This document shows positions 7,463 to 16,498 of a stretch of DNA of 64,000 bases, piece after piece. Each line of letters starts with the position of its first letter. The stretch's first letter is position 1. Source of the DNA: Diaphorobacter sp. HDW4B (GTDB lineage: Bacteria > Pseudomonadota > Gammaproteobacteria > Burkholderiales > Burkholderiaceae_C); contig NZ_CP049905.1 of the NCBI RefSeq assembly GCF_011305535.1, forward strand, positions 3,470,001 to 3,534,000, in the 5' to 3' direction. Position numbers and translations under genes: made by a program. The notes under the pieces were generated by a model, which saw only the letters and a program-made list of their open reading frames with translations, ran no database searches and was not told the DNA's origin.

Positions 7463-9094
7463 ATGAGCGCAGTACTGGACAACCACGGCCACGGTCACGA
7501 TCACGGTCATGACGATCACCTCCACGGCGCGCCGCACGGCTGGCGTCGCTGGGTGTTTGCCACCAATCACAAAGACATCGGCACGCTGTATCTGCTGTTT
7601 TCGTTCACCATGCTGATGGTGGGCGGCATTCTGGCGCTGCTGATCCGCGCAGAACTGTTCGAACCCGGCCTGCAATTGGTCAATCCGGAGCTGTTCAACC
7701 AGCTCACCACCATGCACGGTCTGATCATGGTGTTCGGCGCGATCATGCCGGCCTTCGTGGGCTTCGCGAACTGGATGATTCCGCTGCAGATCGGCGCATC
7801 CGACATGGCCTTCGCCCGCATGAACAACTTCAGCTTCTGGCTGCTGATTCCTGCGGCCGCAATGCTGGTCGGCTCGTTCTTCATGCCCGGCGGCGCACCT
7901 GCTGCGGGCTGGACGCTGTACGCACCGCTCACGCTGCAGATGGGCCCATCGATGGACGCCGGCATCTTCGCGATGCACATCATGGGCGCTTCGTCCATCA
8001 TGGGCGCGATCAACATCATCGTGACCATCCTGAACATGCGCGCTCCCGGCATGACGCTGATGAAGATGCCGATGTTCGTGTGGACCTGGCTGATCACCGC
8101 CTACCTGCTGATCGCCGTGATGCCCGTGCTGGCCGGTGCGATCACCATGACGCTGACGGACCGCCACTTCGGCACCAGCTTCTTCAACCCCGCCGGTGGC
8201 GGTGACCCGGTGATGTACCAGCACATCTTCTGGTTCTTCGGTCACCCCGAGGTGTACATCATGATCTTGCCGGCCTTCGGCATCGTCAGCCAGATCGTGC
8301 CCGCGTTCAGCCGCAAGAAGCTGTTCGGCTACGCATCGATGGTGTACGCCACTTCGTCGATCGCGATTTTGTCGTTCATCGTCTGGGCGCACCACATGTT
8401 CACCACCGGCATGCCGGTGACCGGGCAGCTGTTCTTCATGTACGCCACCATGCTGATCTCCGTGCCCACGGCCGTGAAGATCTTCAACTGGGTGGCGACG
8501 ATGTGGCGCGGCTCGATGACGTTCGAAACGCCGATGCTGTTCAGCGTGGGCTTCATCTTCGTGTTCACGATGGGCGGCTTCACCGGCCTGATCCTGTCGA
8601 TGGCTCCCATCGACATCCAGCTGCAGGACACCTACTACGTTGTGGCTCACTTCCACTACGTGCTGGTGGCCGGTTCGCTGTTCTCCATGTTCGCTGCCTA
8701 CTACTACTGGTCTCCGAAGTGGACTGGCGTGATGTATTCCGAAACCCGTGGCCGCATCCACTTCTGGGGCTCGTTGATCACCTTCAACGTCACCTTCTTC
8801 CCGATGCACTTCCTGGGTCTGGCGGGCATGCCACGTCGCTATGCCGACTACCCCATGCAGTTCGCCGACTTCAACATGGTCGCGTCGATCGGTGCCTTCG
8901 GCTTCGGTCTGATGCAGGTGTACTTCTTCCTGTTCGTCGTGGTTCCCGCCATGCGCGGCAAGGGTGAGAAGGCTCCCGCCAAGCCATGGGAAGCCGCGGA
9001 AGGTCTGGAGTGGGAAGTGCCTTCGCCAGCACCGTTCCACACCTTCGAGACACCGCCCAAGCTGGACGCTACCGCGACACGCGTGATCGGCTAA
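7463..9094 (+). CDS. coxA: Cytochrome c oxidase subunit I
   Basis: The 543-residue catalytic heme-copper subunit with 12 membrane helices, reducing O2 to water and pumping protons. Diagnostic residues are visible: heme a ligand in TTMHGLIMVFG, the CuB His and cross-linked Tyr in GHPEVYI, the CuB His pair in WAHHMFTTG, and the heme a3/heme a histidines in VAHFHYVL. The N-terminus is unusually histidine-rich (HGHGHDHGHDDHLHG, residues 8-22), possibly metal-binding; coxA products of related bacteria often share this. CGGAGA precedes the ATG. It follows coxB after 35 bp in one operon. Confidence 0.97.
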   Translation: MSAVLDNHGHGHDHGHDDHLHGAPHGWRRWVFATNHKDIGTLYLLFSFTMLMVGGILALLIRAELFEPGLQLVNPELFNQLTTMHGLIMVFGAIMPAFVGFANWMIPLQIGASDMAFARMNNFSFWLLIPAAAMLVGSFFMPGGAPAAGWTLYAPLTLQMGPSMDAGIFAMHIMGASSIMGAINIIVTILNMRAPGMTLMKMPMFVWTWLITAYLLIAVMPVLAGAITMTLTDRHFGTSFFNPAGGGDPVMYQHIFWFFGHPEVYIMILPAFGIVSQIVPAFSRKKLFGYASMVYATSSIAILSFIVWAHHMFTTGMPVTGQLFFMYATMLISVPTAVKIFNWVATMWRGSMTFETPMLFSVGFIFVFTMGGFTGLILSMAPIDIQLQDTYYVVAHFHYVLVAGSLFSMFAAYYYWSPKWTGVMYSETRGRIHFWGSLITFNVTFFPMHFLGLAGMPRRYADYPMQFADFNMVASIGAFGFGLMQVYFFLFVVVPAMRGKGEKAPAKPWEAAEGLEWEVPSPAPFHTFETPPKLDATATRVIG

Positions 9095-9124
9095 GCAGAC
9101 AAGAAAACAGGAGACATCGACACC

Positions 9125-9235
9125 ATGGCCACGCAGGAACAGAAGAAAGCAAACGCACGACTCGGATGGATTCTGCTGTCGATTGCCGTGGCGTTCTTCA
9201 TCGGTTTCATGGTGAAGATGACCTGGCTGCACTGA
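9125..9235 (+). CDS. Cytochrome oxidase small assembly protein (36 aa)
   Basis: A 36-residue single-span protein: MATQEQKKANARLG, a hydrophobic helix (about 15-31), and a short tail MTWLH. AGGAGA lies 10 bases before the ATG. It sits between coxA and ctaG with 30- and 13-bp gaps, which is the position of the conserved cytochrome oxidase small assembly protein of Burkholderiales. The role is inferred from that position: probably stabilising subunit I or aiding CuB insertion together with CtaG. Confidence 0.8.
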   Translation: MATQEQKKANARLGWILLSIAVAFFIGFMVKMTWLH

Positions 9236-9248
9236 GCGGGATGACGCG

Positions 9249-9872
9249 ATGAGCATGCGAAGCGAAAACCTCAAGATGGTGGGCAAGCTGGCCGTGATCA
9301 CGGTCGGCATGTTCGCCTTCGGCTACGTGCTCATCCCCATCTACAAGCACATCTGCGAGCTCACCGGCATCAACATTCTTTCGCTCTCCGAGCGCCAGGT
9401 TCCCGGCAACGGAACGGCTGGCAAGGACGTGAAGGTGCCCAAGAATTCGCAGGTCGACTACAGCCGCACGATCACCGTGGAGTTCGATGCGAACGCGCGT
9501 GGCCCCTGGCAGTTCAAGCCTGCCAAGAGTTCGATCAAGGTGCATCCGGGCGAACTCGCCTCGGTGATGTACGAGTTCGAGAACGTGCAGGACCGACGCA
9601 TGGCCGCGCAGGCGATTCCCAGCTACGCACCCCGTCAGGCGACCGCGTTCTTCAACAAGCTCGAATGCTTCTGCTTCAACCAGTACACGCTGGAGCCCGG
9701 TGAGAAGCGCGATTGGCCCGTGACCTTCGTGATCGACCCGCGACTGTCCAAGGACGTCACGACGATCACGCTGTCCTATACCTTCTTCGAAGTGGGCGGC
9801 AAGACGCCCGCAGCGCCGGAATCGACCGCTGCTGTGGTCGCCACGCCTGCAGCGGCAGGAGGTCGTTCATGA
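9249..9872 (+). CDS. ctaG: Cytochrome c oxidase copper chaperone CtaG/Cox11
   Basis: A 207-residue Cox11-family chaperone that delivers copper to the CuB site of subunit I. It has one N-terminal membrane anchor (about 13-31), a periplasmic immunoglobulin-like copper domain and the invariant ECFCFNQYTLEPGE motif (about 139-152) whose paired cysteines bind Cu(I). The C-terminal Ala/Pro-rich tail (after about 185) is not conserved. Its stop codon overlaps the start of the next gene (ATGA), indicating translational coupling. Confidence 0.95.
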   Translation: MSMRSENLKMVGKLAVITVGMFAFGYVLIPIYKHICELTGINILSLSERQVPGNGTAGKDVKVPKNSQVDYSRTITVEFDANARGPWQFKPAKSSIKVHPGELASVMYEFENVQDRRMAAQAIPSYAPRQATAFFNKLECFCFNQYTLEPGEKRDWPVTFVIDPRLSKDVTTITLSYTFFEVGGKTPAAPESTAAVVATPAAAGGRS

Positions 9873-10120
9873 GCAAGGGGGCAGGTGCCATGGCCAAAGA
9901 TCAGGAGCCGATGAACAGCAACGACAAGCCGCACGAGCGCAAGGGCTCGCTGCTGCGCACGGTGCGCGCAGTGGCTTGGTCGATGATTGGATTGCGCAAG
10001 GGCTCCGAGTACCAGAAGGACATAGAAAAGCTCAACCCGATCCACATCATCGTGGTGGGACTGATCGGGCTGTTCCTGCTGGTGGGTGGCCTGATAGCGC
10101 TGGTGAACTGGATAGTCTGA
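9869..10120 (+). CDS. DUF2970 membrane protein
   Basis: An 83-residue protein with a charged N-terminus and a single C-terminal membrane helix (about 60-81). The segment LLRTVRAVAWSMIGLRKG followed by NPIHIIVVGLIG is the DUF2970 signature, a small family found in cox operons of betaproteobacteria. The start at 9869 overlaps the ctaG stop as ATGA; an ATG at 9890 is an alternative. A supporting role in oxidase assembly is inferred from location only. Confidence 0.8.
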   Translation: MSKGAGAMAKDQEPMNSNDKPHERKGSLLRTVRAVAWSMIGLRKGSEYQKDIEKLNPIHIIVVGLIGLFLLVGGLIALVNWIV

Positions 10121-10185
10121 GAAAACGAATAAGCAAGCAAACCAACAACCGACAACAGAGAATTCGAGAGATACAGGAGCAGCAA

Positions 10186-11067
10186 ATGAGTGCAACAACC
10201 CACGGCACCACGCCTTATTACTACGTTCCGGCGGACTCGCGTCATCCGGTGATGTCGGCGATTGGTCTGTTTCTGGTGATTCTGGGCGCAAGCCAATGGA
10301 TCAACGGCCACGAATGGGGCAAGTATTCGGTCATCGTCGGCCTGATCTGGTGGTGGGTCGTTCTGTGGCAATGGTTTGGCGACGCGCGTCGCGAAAGCAA
10401 CGGCGGGCTCTACAGCGAGCGCATCGACATCTCGTATCGCTGGAGCATGAGCTGGTTCATCTTCTCGGAAGTGATGTTCTTCGGCGCGTTCTTCACCGCG
10501 TTGTGGTGGGCGCGTGCGCACTCCGTGCCAGCGCTTGGCAGCCTCGACAACTCGCTGCTCTGGCCTGACTTCAAGGCCGTGTGGCCCAGCGTTGCTGCTG
10601 GTGTGACCGCTGCGCCCGCCGCTCTGGTCGAGCCCTTCCAGACCGTGGGTCCGTTCTGGCTGCCCACCATCAACACCGCGCTGCTGCTGACCTCCGGCGT
10701 GACGCTGACGATCGCCCACCACGCGCTGCGTGAAAACCATCGCAGCAAGTGCATCAACTACATGTGGATCACGGTGATTCTGGGCTTCATCTTCCTGTGC
10801 GTGCAGGGCTATGAGTACTTCCACCTGTATACCGACCTGAACCTCAAACTCAATTCAGGCATTTACGGCTCGACCTTTTACATGCTCACGGGCTTTCACG
10901 GCTTTCACGTGTTTGTCGGCATGTTGATGCTGTTCTTCATCACGATTCGTCTGATGAAGGGGGATTTCACCCCGGAGAAGCATTTTGGATTTGAAGGGGC
11001 TGCCTGGTATTGGCACTTTGTGGACGTGGTCTGGCTGGGCCTTTACATCCTCGTCTACTGGATGTAA
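10186..11067 (+). CDS. coxC: Cytochrome c oxidase subunit III
   Basis: The 293-residue third subunit, with seven predicted membrane helices, which stabilises subunit I and proton uptake. Family features include YYYVPADSRHP at the N-terminus, the FSEVMFFGAFF motif (about 95-105) with its conserved Glu, and the C-terminal GFHGFHVFVGM...WHFVDVVWL segment (about 232-285). An ACAGGAG site lies 6 bases before the ATG at 10186. It is the last structural gene; a terminator begins 34 bases after the stop. Confidence 0.96.
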   Translation: MSATTHGTTPYYYVPADSRHPVMSAIGLFLVILGASQWINGHEWGKYSVIVGLIWWWVVLWQWFGDARRESNGGLYSERIDISYRWSMSWFIFSEVMFFGAFFTALWWARAHSVPALGSLDNSLLWPDFKAVWPSVAAGVTAAPAALVEPFQTVGPFWLPTINTALLLTSGVTLTIAHHALRENHRSKCINYMWITVILGFIFLCVQGYEYFHLYTDLNLKLNSGIYGSTFYMLTGFHGFHVFVGMLMLFFITIRLMKGDFTPEKHFGFEGAAWYWHFVDVVWLGLYILVYWM

Positions 11068-11101
11068 TTCCACTGAGACTTTTTGTCTCATCCCTTGGTT
11101 T

Positions 11102-11133
11102 CAAAAGCGCCTGTTTTGGGCGCTTTTGTTTTT
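11102..11133 (+). terminator. Terminator of the cox structural operon
   Basis: A 10-bp stem (11102-11111 with 11119-11128) is followed by TTTTTG. It separates coxC from the repeat and the downstream SURF1-ctaA-ctaB group, which therefore probably uses its own promoter. Confidence 0.88.
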
Positions 11134-11182
11134 GTTCTTGTTATGTTTTACGAAGCCTTATGGCTTCGATTGGCGAATCGTT

Positions 11183-11288
11183 TTGAGGCGCCAATACAGC
11201 CCCTTATCCTTTGTTGCGAAGCCTTGCCGTACGAGAGTACTGTCTGCGGCTTCGCGTCGCGGCTAAGGGGCTGTCTTGGCGTTGTGGT
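11183..11288. repeat. Family-1 palindromic intergenic repeat, copy 1
   Basis: One of three ~106-bp repeats in the window. Outer 14-nt arms lie at 11190-11203 and 11267-11280 (one A/C mismatch); inner segments GCGAAGCC/GGCTTCGC and GTAC-GAGA-GTAC nest inside. It lies between convergent genes coxC and the twin-transmembrane gene. The stretch 11134-11376 otherwise shows nothing gene-like. Confidence 0.85.
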
Positions 11289-11376
11289 TATCGACTTGGT
11301 CGCTCGCTGCGCTTCGTTGATTGTTGGCTTCGCGGATTCGCTTTTGGAACTTGTGGTGTGGTGGCCAGTCAGTCAA

Positions 11377-11613
11377 TTAATTGGCTTTTACGGGTAGTCC
11401 TGTGGGGTGGATATAACCCAGTTTCCATGCGATGAGCACGCAGAGAAAGAGCACAATGGACAGCCCTATGCGTGCGGTGAGTGCCCATGCCATGCGTTTG
11501 CTGCGTTTGCGGTTGTCGTCGGCGTCTTTCTGGCCGCCGCGCATCATGAAAAAGAGCGCGGAGCCGAGGCTCGCGAGGATGGCCAGAAAGGCTAGGGCGA
11601 CCAAGAATTTCAT
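11377..11613 (-). CDS. Twin transmembrane protein (DUF2909)
   Basis: A 78-residue protein made of two membrane helices: MKFLVALAFLAILASLGSAL (1-20) and about 50-66 (IGLSIVLFLCVLIAWKLGYI), joined by a basic loop QKDADDNRKRSKRMAWALT. This is the DUF2909 family, common beside cox/SURF1 genes in Burkholderiales. No clear SD precedes either ATG (11613 or 11622); 11613 is preferred because it gives the usual family start. It is divergent from and nearly abuts the SURF1 gene, and its function is unknown. Confidence 0.78.
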   Translation of the reverse strand: MKFLVALAFLAILASLGSALFFMMRGGQKDADDNRKRSKRMAWALTARIGLSIVLFLCVLIAWKLGYIHPTGLPVKAN

Positions 11614-11628
11614 GGAGTGCATTATTAC

Positions 11629-12429
11629 GTGAACACCAACGATGTGCGTTCGCTGGGTTGGCGGTTTTGGATCATCACAGTGGCGGCGCTGGTCACCATG
11701 GCGGTGACGGCGTCGCTGGGGCGTTGGCAGCTATCGCGTGCGGTGCAGAAGGAAGCGTTGCAATTGGCGATGGACCAGCGCATGGCCGAGCCGCCGCTGT
11801 CGGCGGAGCAGTTCGTGTCGCAGTTGAATGCTTTGCCCGCATCCTCGTTGGCCGACGCGCAGAACGATCCGTTGCTGCATCGGCAGGTGCAGTTGTCCGG
11901 TCAGTGGGTCGCCGAGAAGACGGTGTATCTCGACAATCGGCAGATGAACGGCAAGCAGGGATTTTTCGTGATGACGCCGCTGCGTCTGTCCGGCCCTGCA
12001 GGCGCTGTGGTGATGGTCCAGCGAGGCTGGGCGCCGCGCGATTTCACGGATCGCACCAAGTTGCCAACGCTTCGCACGCCCGCAGGCGAGGTGCAGATTC
12101 TGGGCCGTGTGGCGGCGCGTCCGGCGCGGCTTTATGAGTTCGACACATCCGGAAACGTCGCAAGGGATTCCGTGATCCGGCAAAATCTGGACTTGGTCAC
12201 CTTTGGGGCCGAGACAGGTCTCCCTCTTTTGCCGTTGTCTGTAGTGCAGACTACGGGCAACGCGGACGACGGCCTGCTGCGCGACTGGCCGGCCGTCGAT
12301 TCCGGTGTCGACAAGCATTACGGTTACGCATTCCAATGGTTTGGGCTTTGCGCCCTGGTGGCAATCCTCTATGTCTGGTTCCAACTCATCCGACGCTTCC
12401 TTCGCCCACGCAGCCAGCCGTCCGCCTGA
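11629..12429 (+). CDS. SURF1 family cytochrome oxidase assembly protein
   Basis: About 266 residues with an N-terminal helix (about 10-30) and a C-terminal helix (about 233-252) flanking a periplasmic domain, the SURF1 topology. SURF1 helps insert heme A into subunit I. Family features seen are SLGRWQLSRA after the first helix, GQWVAEKTVYLDNRQMNGKQGF (about 92-113, with the family's conserved GF) and HYGYAFQWFGL (about 225-235). The start is uncertain: GTG at 11629 has GGAG 11 bases upstream, while a GTG at 11617 would add four residues. Its end overlaps the next gene by 59 bases. Confidence 0.88.
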   Translation: MNTNDVRSLGWRFWIITVAALVTMAVTASLGRWQLSRAVQKEALQLAMDQRMAEPPLSAEQFVSQLNALPASSLADAQNDPLLHRQVQLSGQWVAEKTVYLDNRQMNGKQGFFVMTPLRLSGPAGAVVMVQRGWAPRDFTDRTKLPTLRTPAGEVQILGRVAARPARLYEFDTSGNVARDSVIRQNLDLVTFGAETGLPLLPLSVVQTTGNADDGLLRDWPAVDSGVDKHYGYAFQWFGLCALVAILYVWFQLIRRFLRPRSQPSA

Positions 12430-13144
12430 GACGGCAGCGGTGGCCGAAAGCCCGCTCGCGTTCACCGTGCACAGCATGCCGAGCGCAGGCGCAGCCATGG
12501 CCGACTCCGAGGTCAAGGCCAAGCAAATGCGCAGTGGTCGCTGGAAGATGCTGTCCGTGCTGCTGATCTGCGCCGCGCCAGTGATCGCGTCGTACTTCAC
12601 GTACTACGTGGTGCGTCCGGACGGCCGGCGCAATTTCGGCGAGCTGATCCAGCCGCAGCATGCGATGCCCGCGCAGGCCATGGTGACTACGCTGGATGGC
12701 AAGACCGAGCCGCTCGACAGCATGAAGGGCCAGTGGCTGCTGGTCAGCGTGGCACCTGCCGCGTGTGATGAGGCATGCCAGAACAACCTGTATCTGCAGC
12801 GCCAGTTGCGTGAAAGCCTGGGCAAGGAAAAGGAGCGCCTGGACTGGGTCTGGCTGGTCAGCGATCAAGCTTCGATCCCTGAGGGGATGGCACCGGGTCT
12901 GGCGCAGGCCACCGTGGTGCGCGCAGACCAGAGCATGGTCGCGCAATGGCTGCAACCGGCCGCTGGGCAGACGCTGTCCGACCATCTGTATGTGATCGAC
13001 CCCATGGGTCACTGGATGATGCGTTTCCCCGCCAAGATGGATCGCAAGGCCGGATCGCAGGCCAAGCGCGATCTGGATCGTTTGCTGCGCGCCTCGTCCT
13101 CGTGGGACAAGGCGGGACGCGATGAGGAGATTGTGAAGCCATGA
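12371..13144 (+). CDS. SCO-like/thioredoxin-fold transmembrane assembly protein
   Basis: A 257-residue membrane-anchored protein with a long polar N-terminus, one helix (about 58-78) and a thioredoxin-like domain. After WLLVSVAP it carries CDEAC (C-x3-C), the same spacing as the copper-binding CPDVC of the SCO protein encoded 3 kb downstream, and later DPMGHWMMRFP. It lies between SURF1 and ctaA (overlap of 59 bp upstream and ATGA overlap downstream), so it probably works in copper or thiol chemistry for oxidase assembly. The start at 12371 is the ATG nearest the family start; a GTG/ATG frame opens earlier at 12305. Confidence 0.75.
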   Translation: MSGSNSSDASFAHAASRPPETAAVAESPLAFTVHSMPSAGAAMADSEVKAKQMRSGRWKMLSVLLICAAPVIASYFTYYVVRPDGRRNFGELIQPQHAMPAQAMVTTLDGKTEPLDSMKGQWLLVSVAPAACDEACQNNLYLQRQLRESLGKEKERLDWVWLVSDQASIPEGMAPGLAQATVVRADQSMVAQWLQPAAGQTLSDHLYVIDPMGHWMMRFPAKMDRKAGSQAKRDLDRLLRASSSWDKAGRDEEIVKP

Positions 13145-14367
13145 GCTTGAACGCGAGCGACATGCAACCGCTCTACGACTTTGCTCCGGTGCTGGAGTTG
13201 ATGGCATTCGGCTTGGTGATCGCGCTTGCGCCGATCACCTGGGTGTGGCTGCGCAATCGCCACCACACGCCCGTGCGCAAACTGCAGGCGCTGACGGTTC
13301 TCACGTTGTTTCTCACGTTCGATCTGGTGCTGTTCGGTGCCTTCACGCGGCTCACGGATTCAGGTCTGGGTTGCCCCGATTGGCCGGGTTGCTACGGCAG
13401 CTCCAGCCCGGTCGGCGCGATGGCGGAAATCACCGCCGCGCAGACCGCCATGCCCACCGGCCCGGTCACGCATGGCAAGGCCTGGGTGGAGATGATCCAC
13501 CGCTATCTGGCCACGACCGTCGGCGTGCTCATCATCGTGCTGACGGTGGGTGCGTGGCGGCAACTCCTGCTCGCTAAAAAGCAGAAAGCGCCAGAGCCCG
13601 CGCTGAGCCCGTGGTGGCCCACGTTCACGCTGTTCTGGGTCTGCCTGCAAGGTGCATTCGGCGCGTGGACCGTGACGATGAAACTGTTCCCCGCCATCGT
13701 CACCTTGCACCTGATCGGCGGCTCGGTGCTGTTGATTCTGCTGTGCGTGCAGGCCGTGCACAAGACACTGAACACCAAGCATCTGTTGCCCACATCCGTG
13801 CCTCGCGGCATTTACATCGGCATGGCGGTGACGGGCTTGCTGGTGATCGTTCAAACGCTGCTCGGCGGTTGGGTGAGCACCAATTACGCCGTGCTCGCCT
13901 GCACCACATTTCCCACTTGCCAGGGCAGTTGGTGGCCTGCGATGGACTTCTCGCAAGGCTTCCAGATCTGGCGTGAACTCGGCCTGCTCAAGGACGGCAG
14001 CCACATCAGTTTTCAGGCGCTGACGGCGATCCACTACGTGCATCGACTCGCTGCCTACATCGTGCTGGCGGCGTTGATTCTTCTTGCCTGGCGCATGCAT
14101 CGCGCGCATGTGCTGCGTGATCAGATGCGCTGGTCGGCAGGGCTCACGCTGCTGCAGTTTTTGACAGGTCTGTCGAACGTCGTGCTCGACTGGCCACTGG
14201 TTGCCGCCGTGTTGCACACGGGCGGTGCGGCAGCGCTGCTGGTGGTGCTGACCTGGGGCCTGGCTGCCAGCAGACCGGCGGGTGCCACCGCGCTGGCTGC
14301 TGCAGCTCCCGCCGCTCGCCCCGACCAGAACAAGGTGCGCACGAGCACCACGAAAGTTTCCGTATGA
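13141..14367 (+). CDS. ctaA: Heme A synthase (Cox15/CtaA)
   Basis: A 408-residue polytopic enzyme that oxidises the C8 methyl of heme O to the formyl group of heme A. It has eight helices and paired heme-ligand histidines: EMIHRYLAT (about 118-126) and TLHLIGGS (about 189-196) in the first half, [11 protein letters not shown] (about 297-307) and [10 protein letters not shown] (about 360-369) in the second. [12 protein letters not shown] (about 75-86) holds the conserved periplasmic cysteine pair, matched by [10 protein letters not shown] later. It overlaps the preceding gene and ctaB by ATGA. Confidence 0.95.
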   Translation: MSLNASDMQPLYDFAPVLELMAFGLVIALAPITWVWLRNRHHTPVRKLQALTVLTLFLTFDLVLFGAFTRLTDSGLGCPDWPGCYGSSSPVGAMAEITAAQTAMPTGPVTHGKAWVEMIHRYLATTVGVLIIVLTVGAWRQLLLAKKQKAPEPALSPWWPTFTLFWVCLQGAFGAWTVTMKLFPAIVTLHLIGGSVLLILLCVQAVHKTLNTKHLLPTSVPRGIYIGMAVTGLLVIVQTLLGGWVSTNYAVLACTTFPTCQGSWWPAMDFSQGFQIWRELGLLKDGSHISFQALTAIHYVHRLAAYIVLAALILLAWRMHRAHVLRDQMRWSAGLTLLQFLTGLSNVVLDWPLVAAVLHTGGAAALLVVLTWGLAASRPAGATALAAAAPAARPDQNKVRTSTTKVSV

Positions 14368-15323
14368 GCGCCGCTCCATCTCCTTCACCGTCGACGTCTT
14401 CTTCTCCAGCCACTGCTGCAGCGCCCAAGCCAGCAACCGCCGCCGCGCACCTGCCTTCGCGCTTTGCGCAGTTCTATGCGCTCACCAAGCCGCGCGTGGT
14501 GCAGCTCATCGTGTTCTGCGCCTTCATCGGCATGGTGCTGGCCGTGCCCGGCATGCCGAGTCTGGAGCAATGGGGCCTGATGGCGATTGCCAGTGCAGGC
14601 ATCTGGCTCGTGGCAGGTGCCGCCGCCGCGTTCAACTGCATCGTGGAGCAGGGCATCGATGCCAAGATGAAGCGTACCGCATGGCGACCCACGGCCAAGG
14701 GCGAGTTGTCCAACTCGCAGACGCTGCTGTTCTCGGCCGCTCTGTGCGCCATCGGCTCGGCGATTCTGTACGTGTTCGTGAACCCGCTGACCATGTGGCT
14801 GACCTTCGCCACCTTCGTCGGCTATGCGGTGATCTACACCGTGATTCTCAAGCCGCTCACACCACAGAACATCGTGATCGGCGGCGCATCGGGCGCCATG
14901 CCGCCCGTGCTCGGCTGGGCCGCGATGACCGACAACGTTGGCCCCGAAGCGCTGATTCTTTTCCTCATCATCTTTCTGTGGACACCGCCGCACTTCTGGG
15001 CGCTCGCGCTGTACCGCGTGGAGGACTACCGCAAGTCCGGCCTGCCCATGCTGCCCGTCACGCACGGCAACGAGTTCACGCGCCTGCAGGTGTTCCTCTA
15101 CACCATCATTCTGTTCGCCGGTTGCCTGATGCCATTCGTCTACGGCATGAGCTCATGGATCTACCTGGCCGCTGCCGTCGTGCTGAGTTTCGGTTTCTGC
15201 TGGTACGGCTTCAAGCTGTGGCGCAACTATTCCGACGCGCTTGCGCGCAAGACGTTCCGTTTCTCGTTGATCCACCTGAGCGCGCTGTTTGCGGCGCTGC
15301 TGGTCGATCACTATGTGTTGTGA
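14364..15323 (+). CDS. ctaB: Protoheme IX farnesyltransferase (heme O synthase)
   Basis: A 319-residue UbiA-superfamily prenyltransferase that adds a farnesyl group to protoheme to make heme O, the substrate of CtaA. After an unusual Ser/Ala/Pro-rich N-terminal 30 residues, LTKPRVVQL (about 41-49) opens the first helix. The prenyl-diphosphate motif is [19 protein letters not shown] (about 92-110) and the second conserved loop [20 protein letters not shown] (about 211-230). Translationally coupled to ctaA by ATGA overlap. Confidence 0.95.
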   Translation: MSAAPSPSPSTSSSPATAAAPKPATAAAHLPSRFAQFYALTKPRVVQLIVFCAFIGMVLAVPGMPSLEQWGLMAIASAGIWLVAGAAAAFNCIVEQGIDAKMKRTAWRPTAKGELSNSQTLLFSAALCAIGSAILYVFVNPLTMWLTFATFVGYAVIYTVILKPLTPQNIVIGGASGAMPPVLGWAAMTDNVGPEALILFLIIFLWTPPHFWALALYRVEDYRKSGLPMLPVTHGNEFTRLQVFLYTIILFAGCLMPFVYGMSSWIYLAAAVVLSFGFCWYGFKLWRNYSDALARKTFRFSLIHLSALFAALLVDHYVL

Positions 15324-15353
15324 TGAATAAGCATCGTGAAGTGAGTTCAGCGT

Positions 15354-15983
15354 ATGTCCCTGCCTTTCAATAACAACAAACGTGAAGCCCTGAAGCGCAT
15401 CGCCCTGTGGGGCGCAACGGCCGCATCCGTCGCAGTCCTGGCCGCCTGCTCGCCATCGGCCAAGGCTCCCAAGTTCAACGGCATCGATGTGACCGGCGCG
15501 GAATACGCCAAGGACTTTCCGCTGCCCGACCAGGACGGCAAGACACGCAGCATCAAGGACTTCGCAGGCAAGGTCGTCGTCGTGTTCTTCGGCTACACCC
15601 AATGCCCCGACGTGTGCCCCACGACGATGAGCGAACTCGCCGAAGTCAAGCGCTCGCTGGGCGCAGACGGAGAGCGCCTGCAAGGCATCTTCATCACCGT
15701 CGACCCCGAACGCGACAAGCCCGAAATTCTCAAGGCTTACATGGCGAATTTCGATCCCACGTTCGTCGGTTTGACCGGCACGCCCGAGCAACTGGCAGCC
15801 GTCGCCAAGGACTTCAAGATCTACTACAAGAAGGTCGATGGGAAGACTCCTACCAGCTACACCATGGATCACTCGGCGGGCAGCTACATCTACGACCCCA
15901 AGGGGAATCTGCGCGTGTACACCCGCTACGGCAGCGGAGCCCAAGCCCTTCAATCTGACGTCAAAGCTTTGCTTTCTCAGTGA
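15354..15983 (+). CDS. SCO1/SenC family copper chaperone (lipoprotein)
   Basis: A 209-residue SCO protein that delivers copper to CuA of subunit II. The N-terminus carries a lipoprotein signal ending in LAAC (Cys32). The thioredoxin fold has the copper motif YTQCPDVCP (about 78-86) and the third ligand His in TMDHSAGSY (about 165-173). It ends the heme A/assembly group, 30 bp after ctaB. Because CoxB has the full CuA ligand set, this protein and the SCO-like gene at 12371 are both candidates for its metallation. Confidence 0.93.
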   Translation: MSLPFNNNKREALKRIALWGATAASVAVLAACSPSAKAPKFNGIDVTGAEYAKDFPLPDQDGKTRSIKDFAGKVVVVFFGYTQCPDVCPTTMSELAEVKRSLGADGERLQGIFITVDPERDKPEILKAYMANFDPTFVGLTGTPEQLAAVAKDFKIYYKKVDGKTPTSYTMDHSAGSYIYDPKGNLRVYTRYGSGAQALQSDVKALLSQ

Positions 15984-16010
15984 TTTTGTTGTTGGTTGAT
16001 CGCTCGTTTT

Positions 16011-16117
16011 TTGAGGCGCCAATACAGCCCCTCATGCGTTGTTGTGGAAGCCTTGCCGTATAGGGATACTGTCTGCGGCTTCACGCCTAGCCTGAGGGGC
16101 TGTCTTGGCGTTGTGGT
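16011..16117. repeat. Family-1 palindromic intergenic repeat, copy 2
   Basis: Second copy of the ~106-bp repeat. Outer arms lie at 16018-16031 and 16096-16109; the apical stem is GTAT-AGGG-ATAC (16058-16069), a compensated change from GTAC/GTAC in copies 1 and 3. It follows sco by 27 bp, between convergent genes. Confidence 0.85.
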
Positions 16118-16195
16118 GCTGGATCGAGTGCCCGCTTCGCTTCGCAGGCCCGCTCCAGAAAACGGGAACCAATCCCATACAAATTCGGCACGCTA

Positions 16196-16465
16196 CTCGC
16201 GCACCATATCTCGCGGAGTCGCGAGATAAACGGGCACGAGCAACGCGAAGTGCCGTACCGTCCTCTTATGAAAATTCTGACTCGCGGCGGTTGCTCGAAC
16301 GGAGCGCCTTCGGCGCGAAGTGAGTTCTGCCGCGGGTATTGAAAAGCGATTTTTGGTGACTTTTTGGCGCAAGCAAAAAGTTACTCCGCCGCCGGGCGGA
16401 ACTCCCGGCCTCCGTAAACAAAGACCCAGCAGTCCCCAGCCAAGCAAAAGAAAGCCGTTTTCCGA
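16196..16465. repeat. Family-2 long intergenic repeat, copy A
   Basis: A ~270-bp segment matching, in reverse orientation, 30930-31190. The best-conserved part is 16340-16385 (GATTTTTGGTGACTTTTTGG and flanks). A 9-bp hairpin (16207-16215 with 16220-16228) sits at one end. Short open frames across it are not supported as genes. The gap 15984-16498 holds only this and the family-1 copy. Confidence 0.75.
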
Positions 16466-16498
16466 ACTCGCTTTTAGAGCCCAAAAAGGGAGATTCAG

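Noticed and set aside
5748-9310. Minus-strand open frames opposite coxB and coxA (about 560 and 640 codons)
   Set aside because: Histidine/valine-rich mirror translations of highly conserved oxidase genes, no ribosome sites and no recognisable family.
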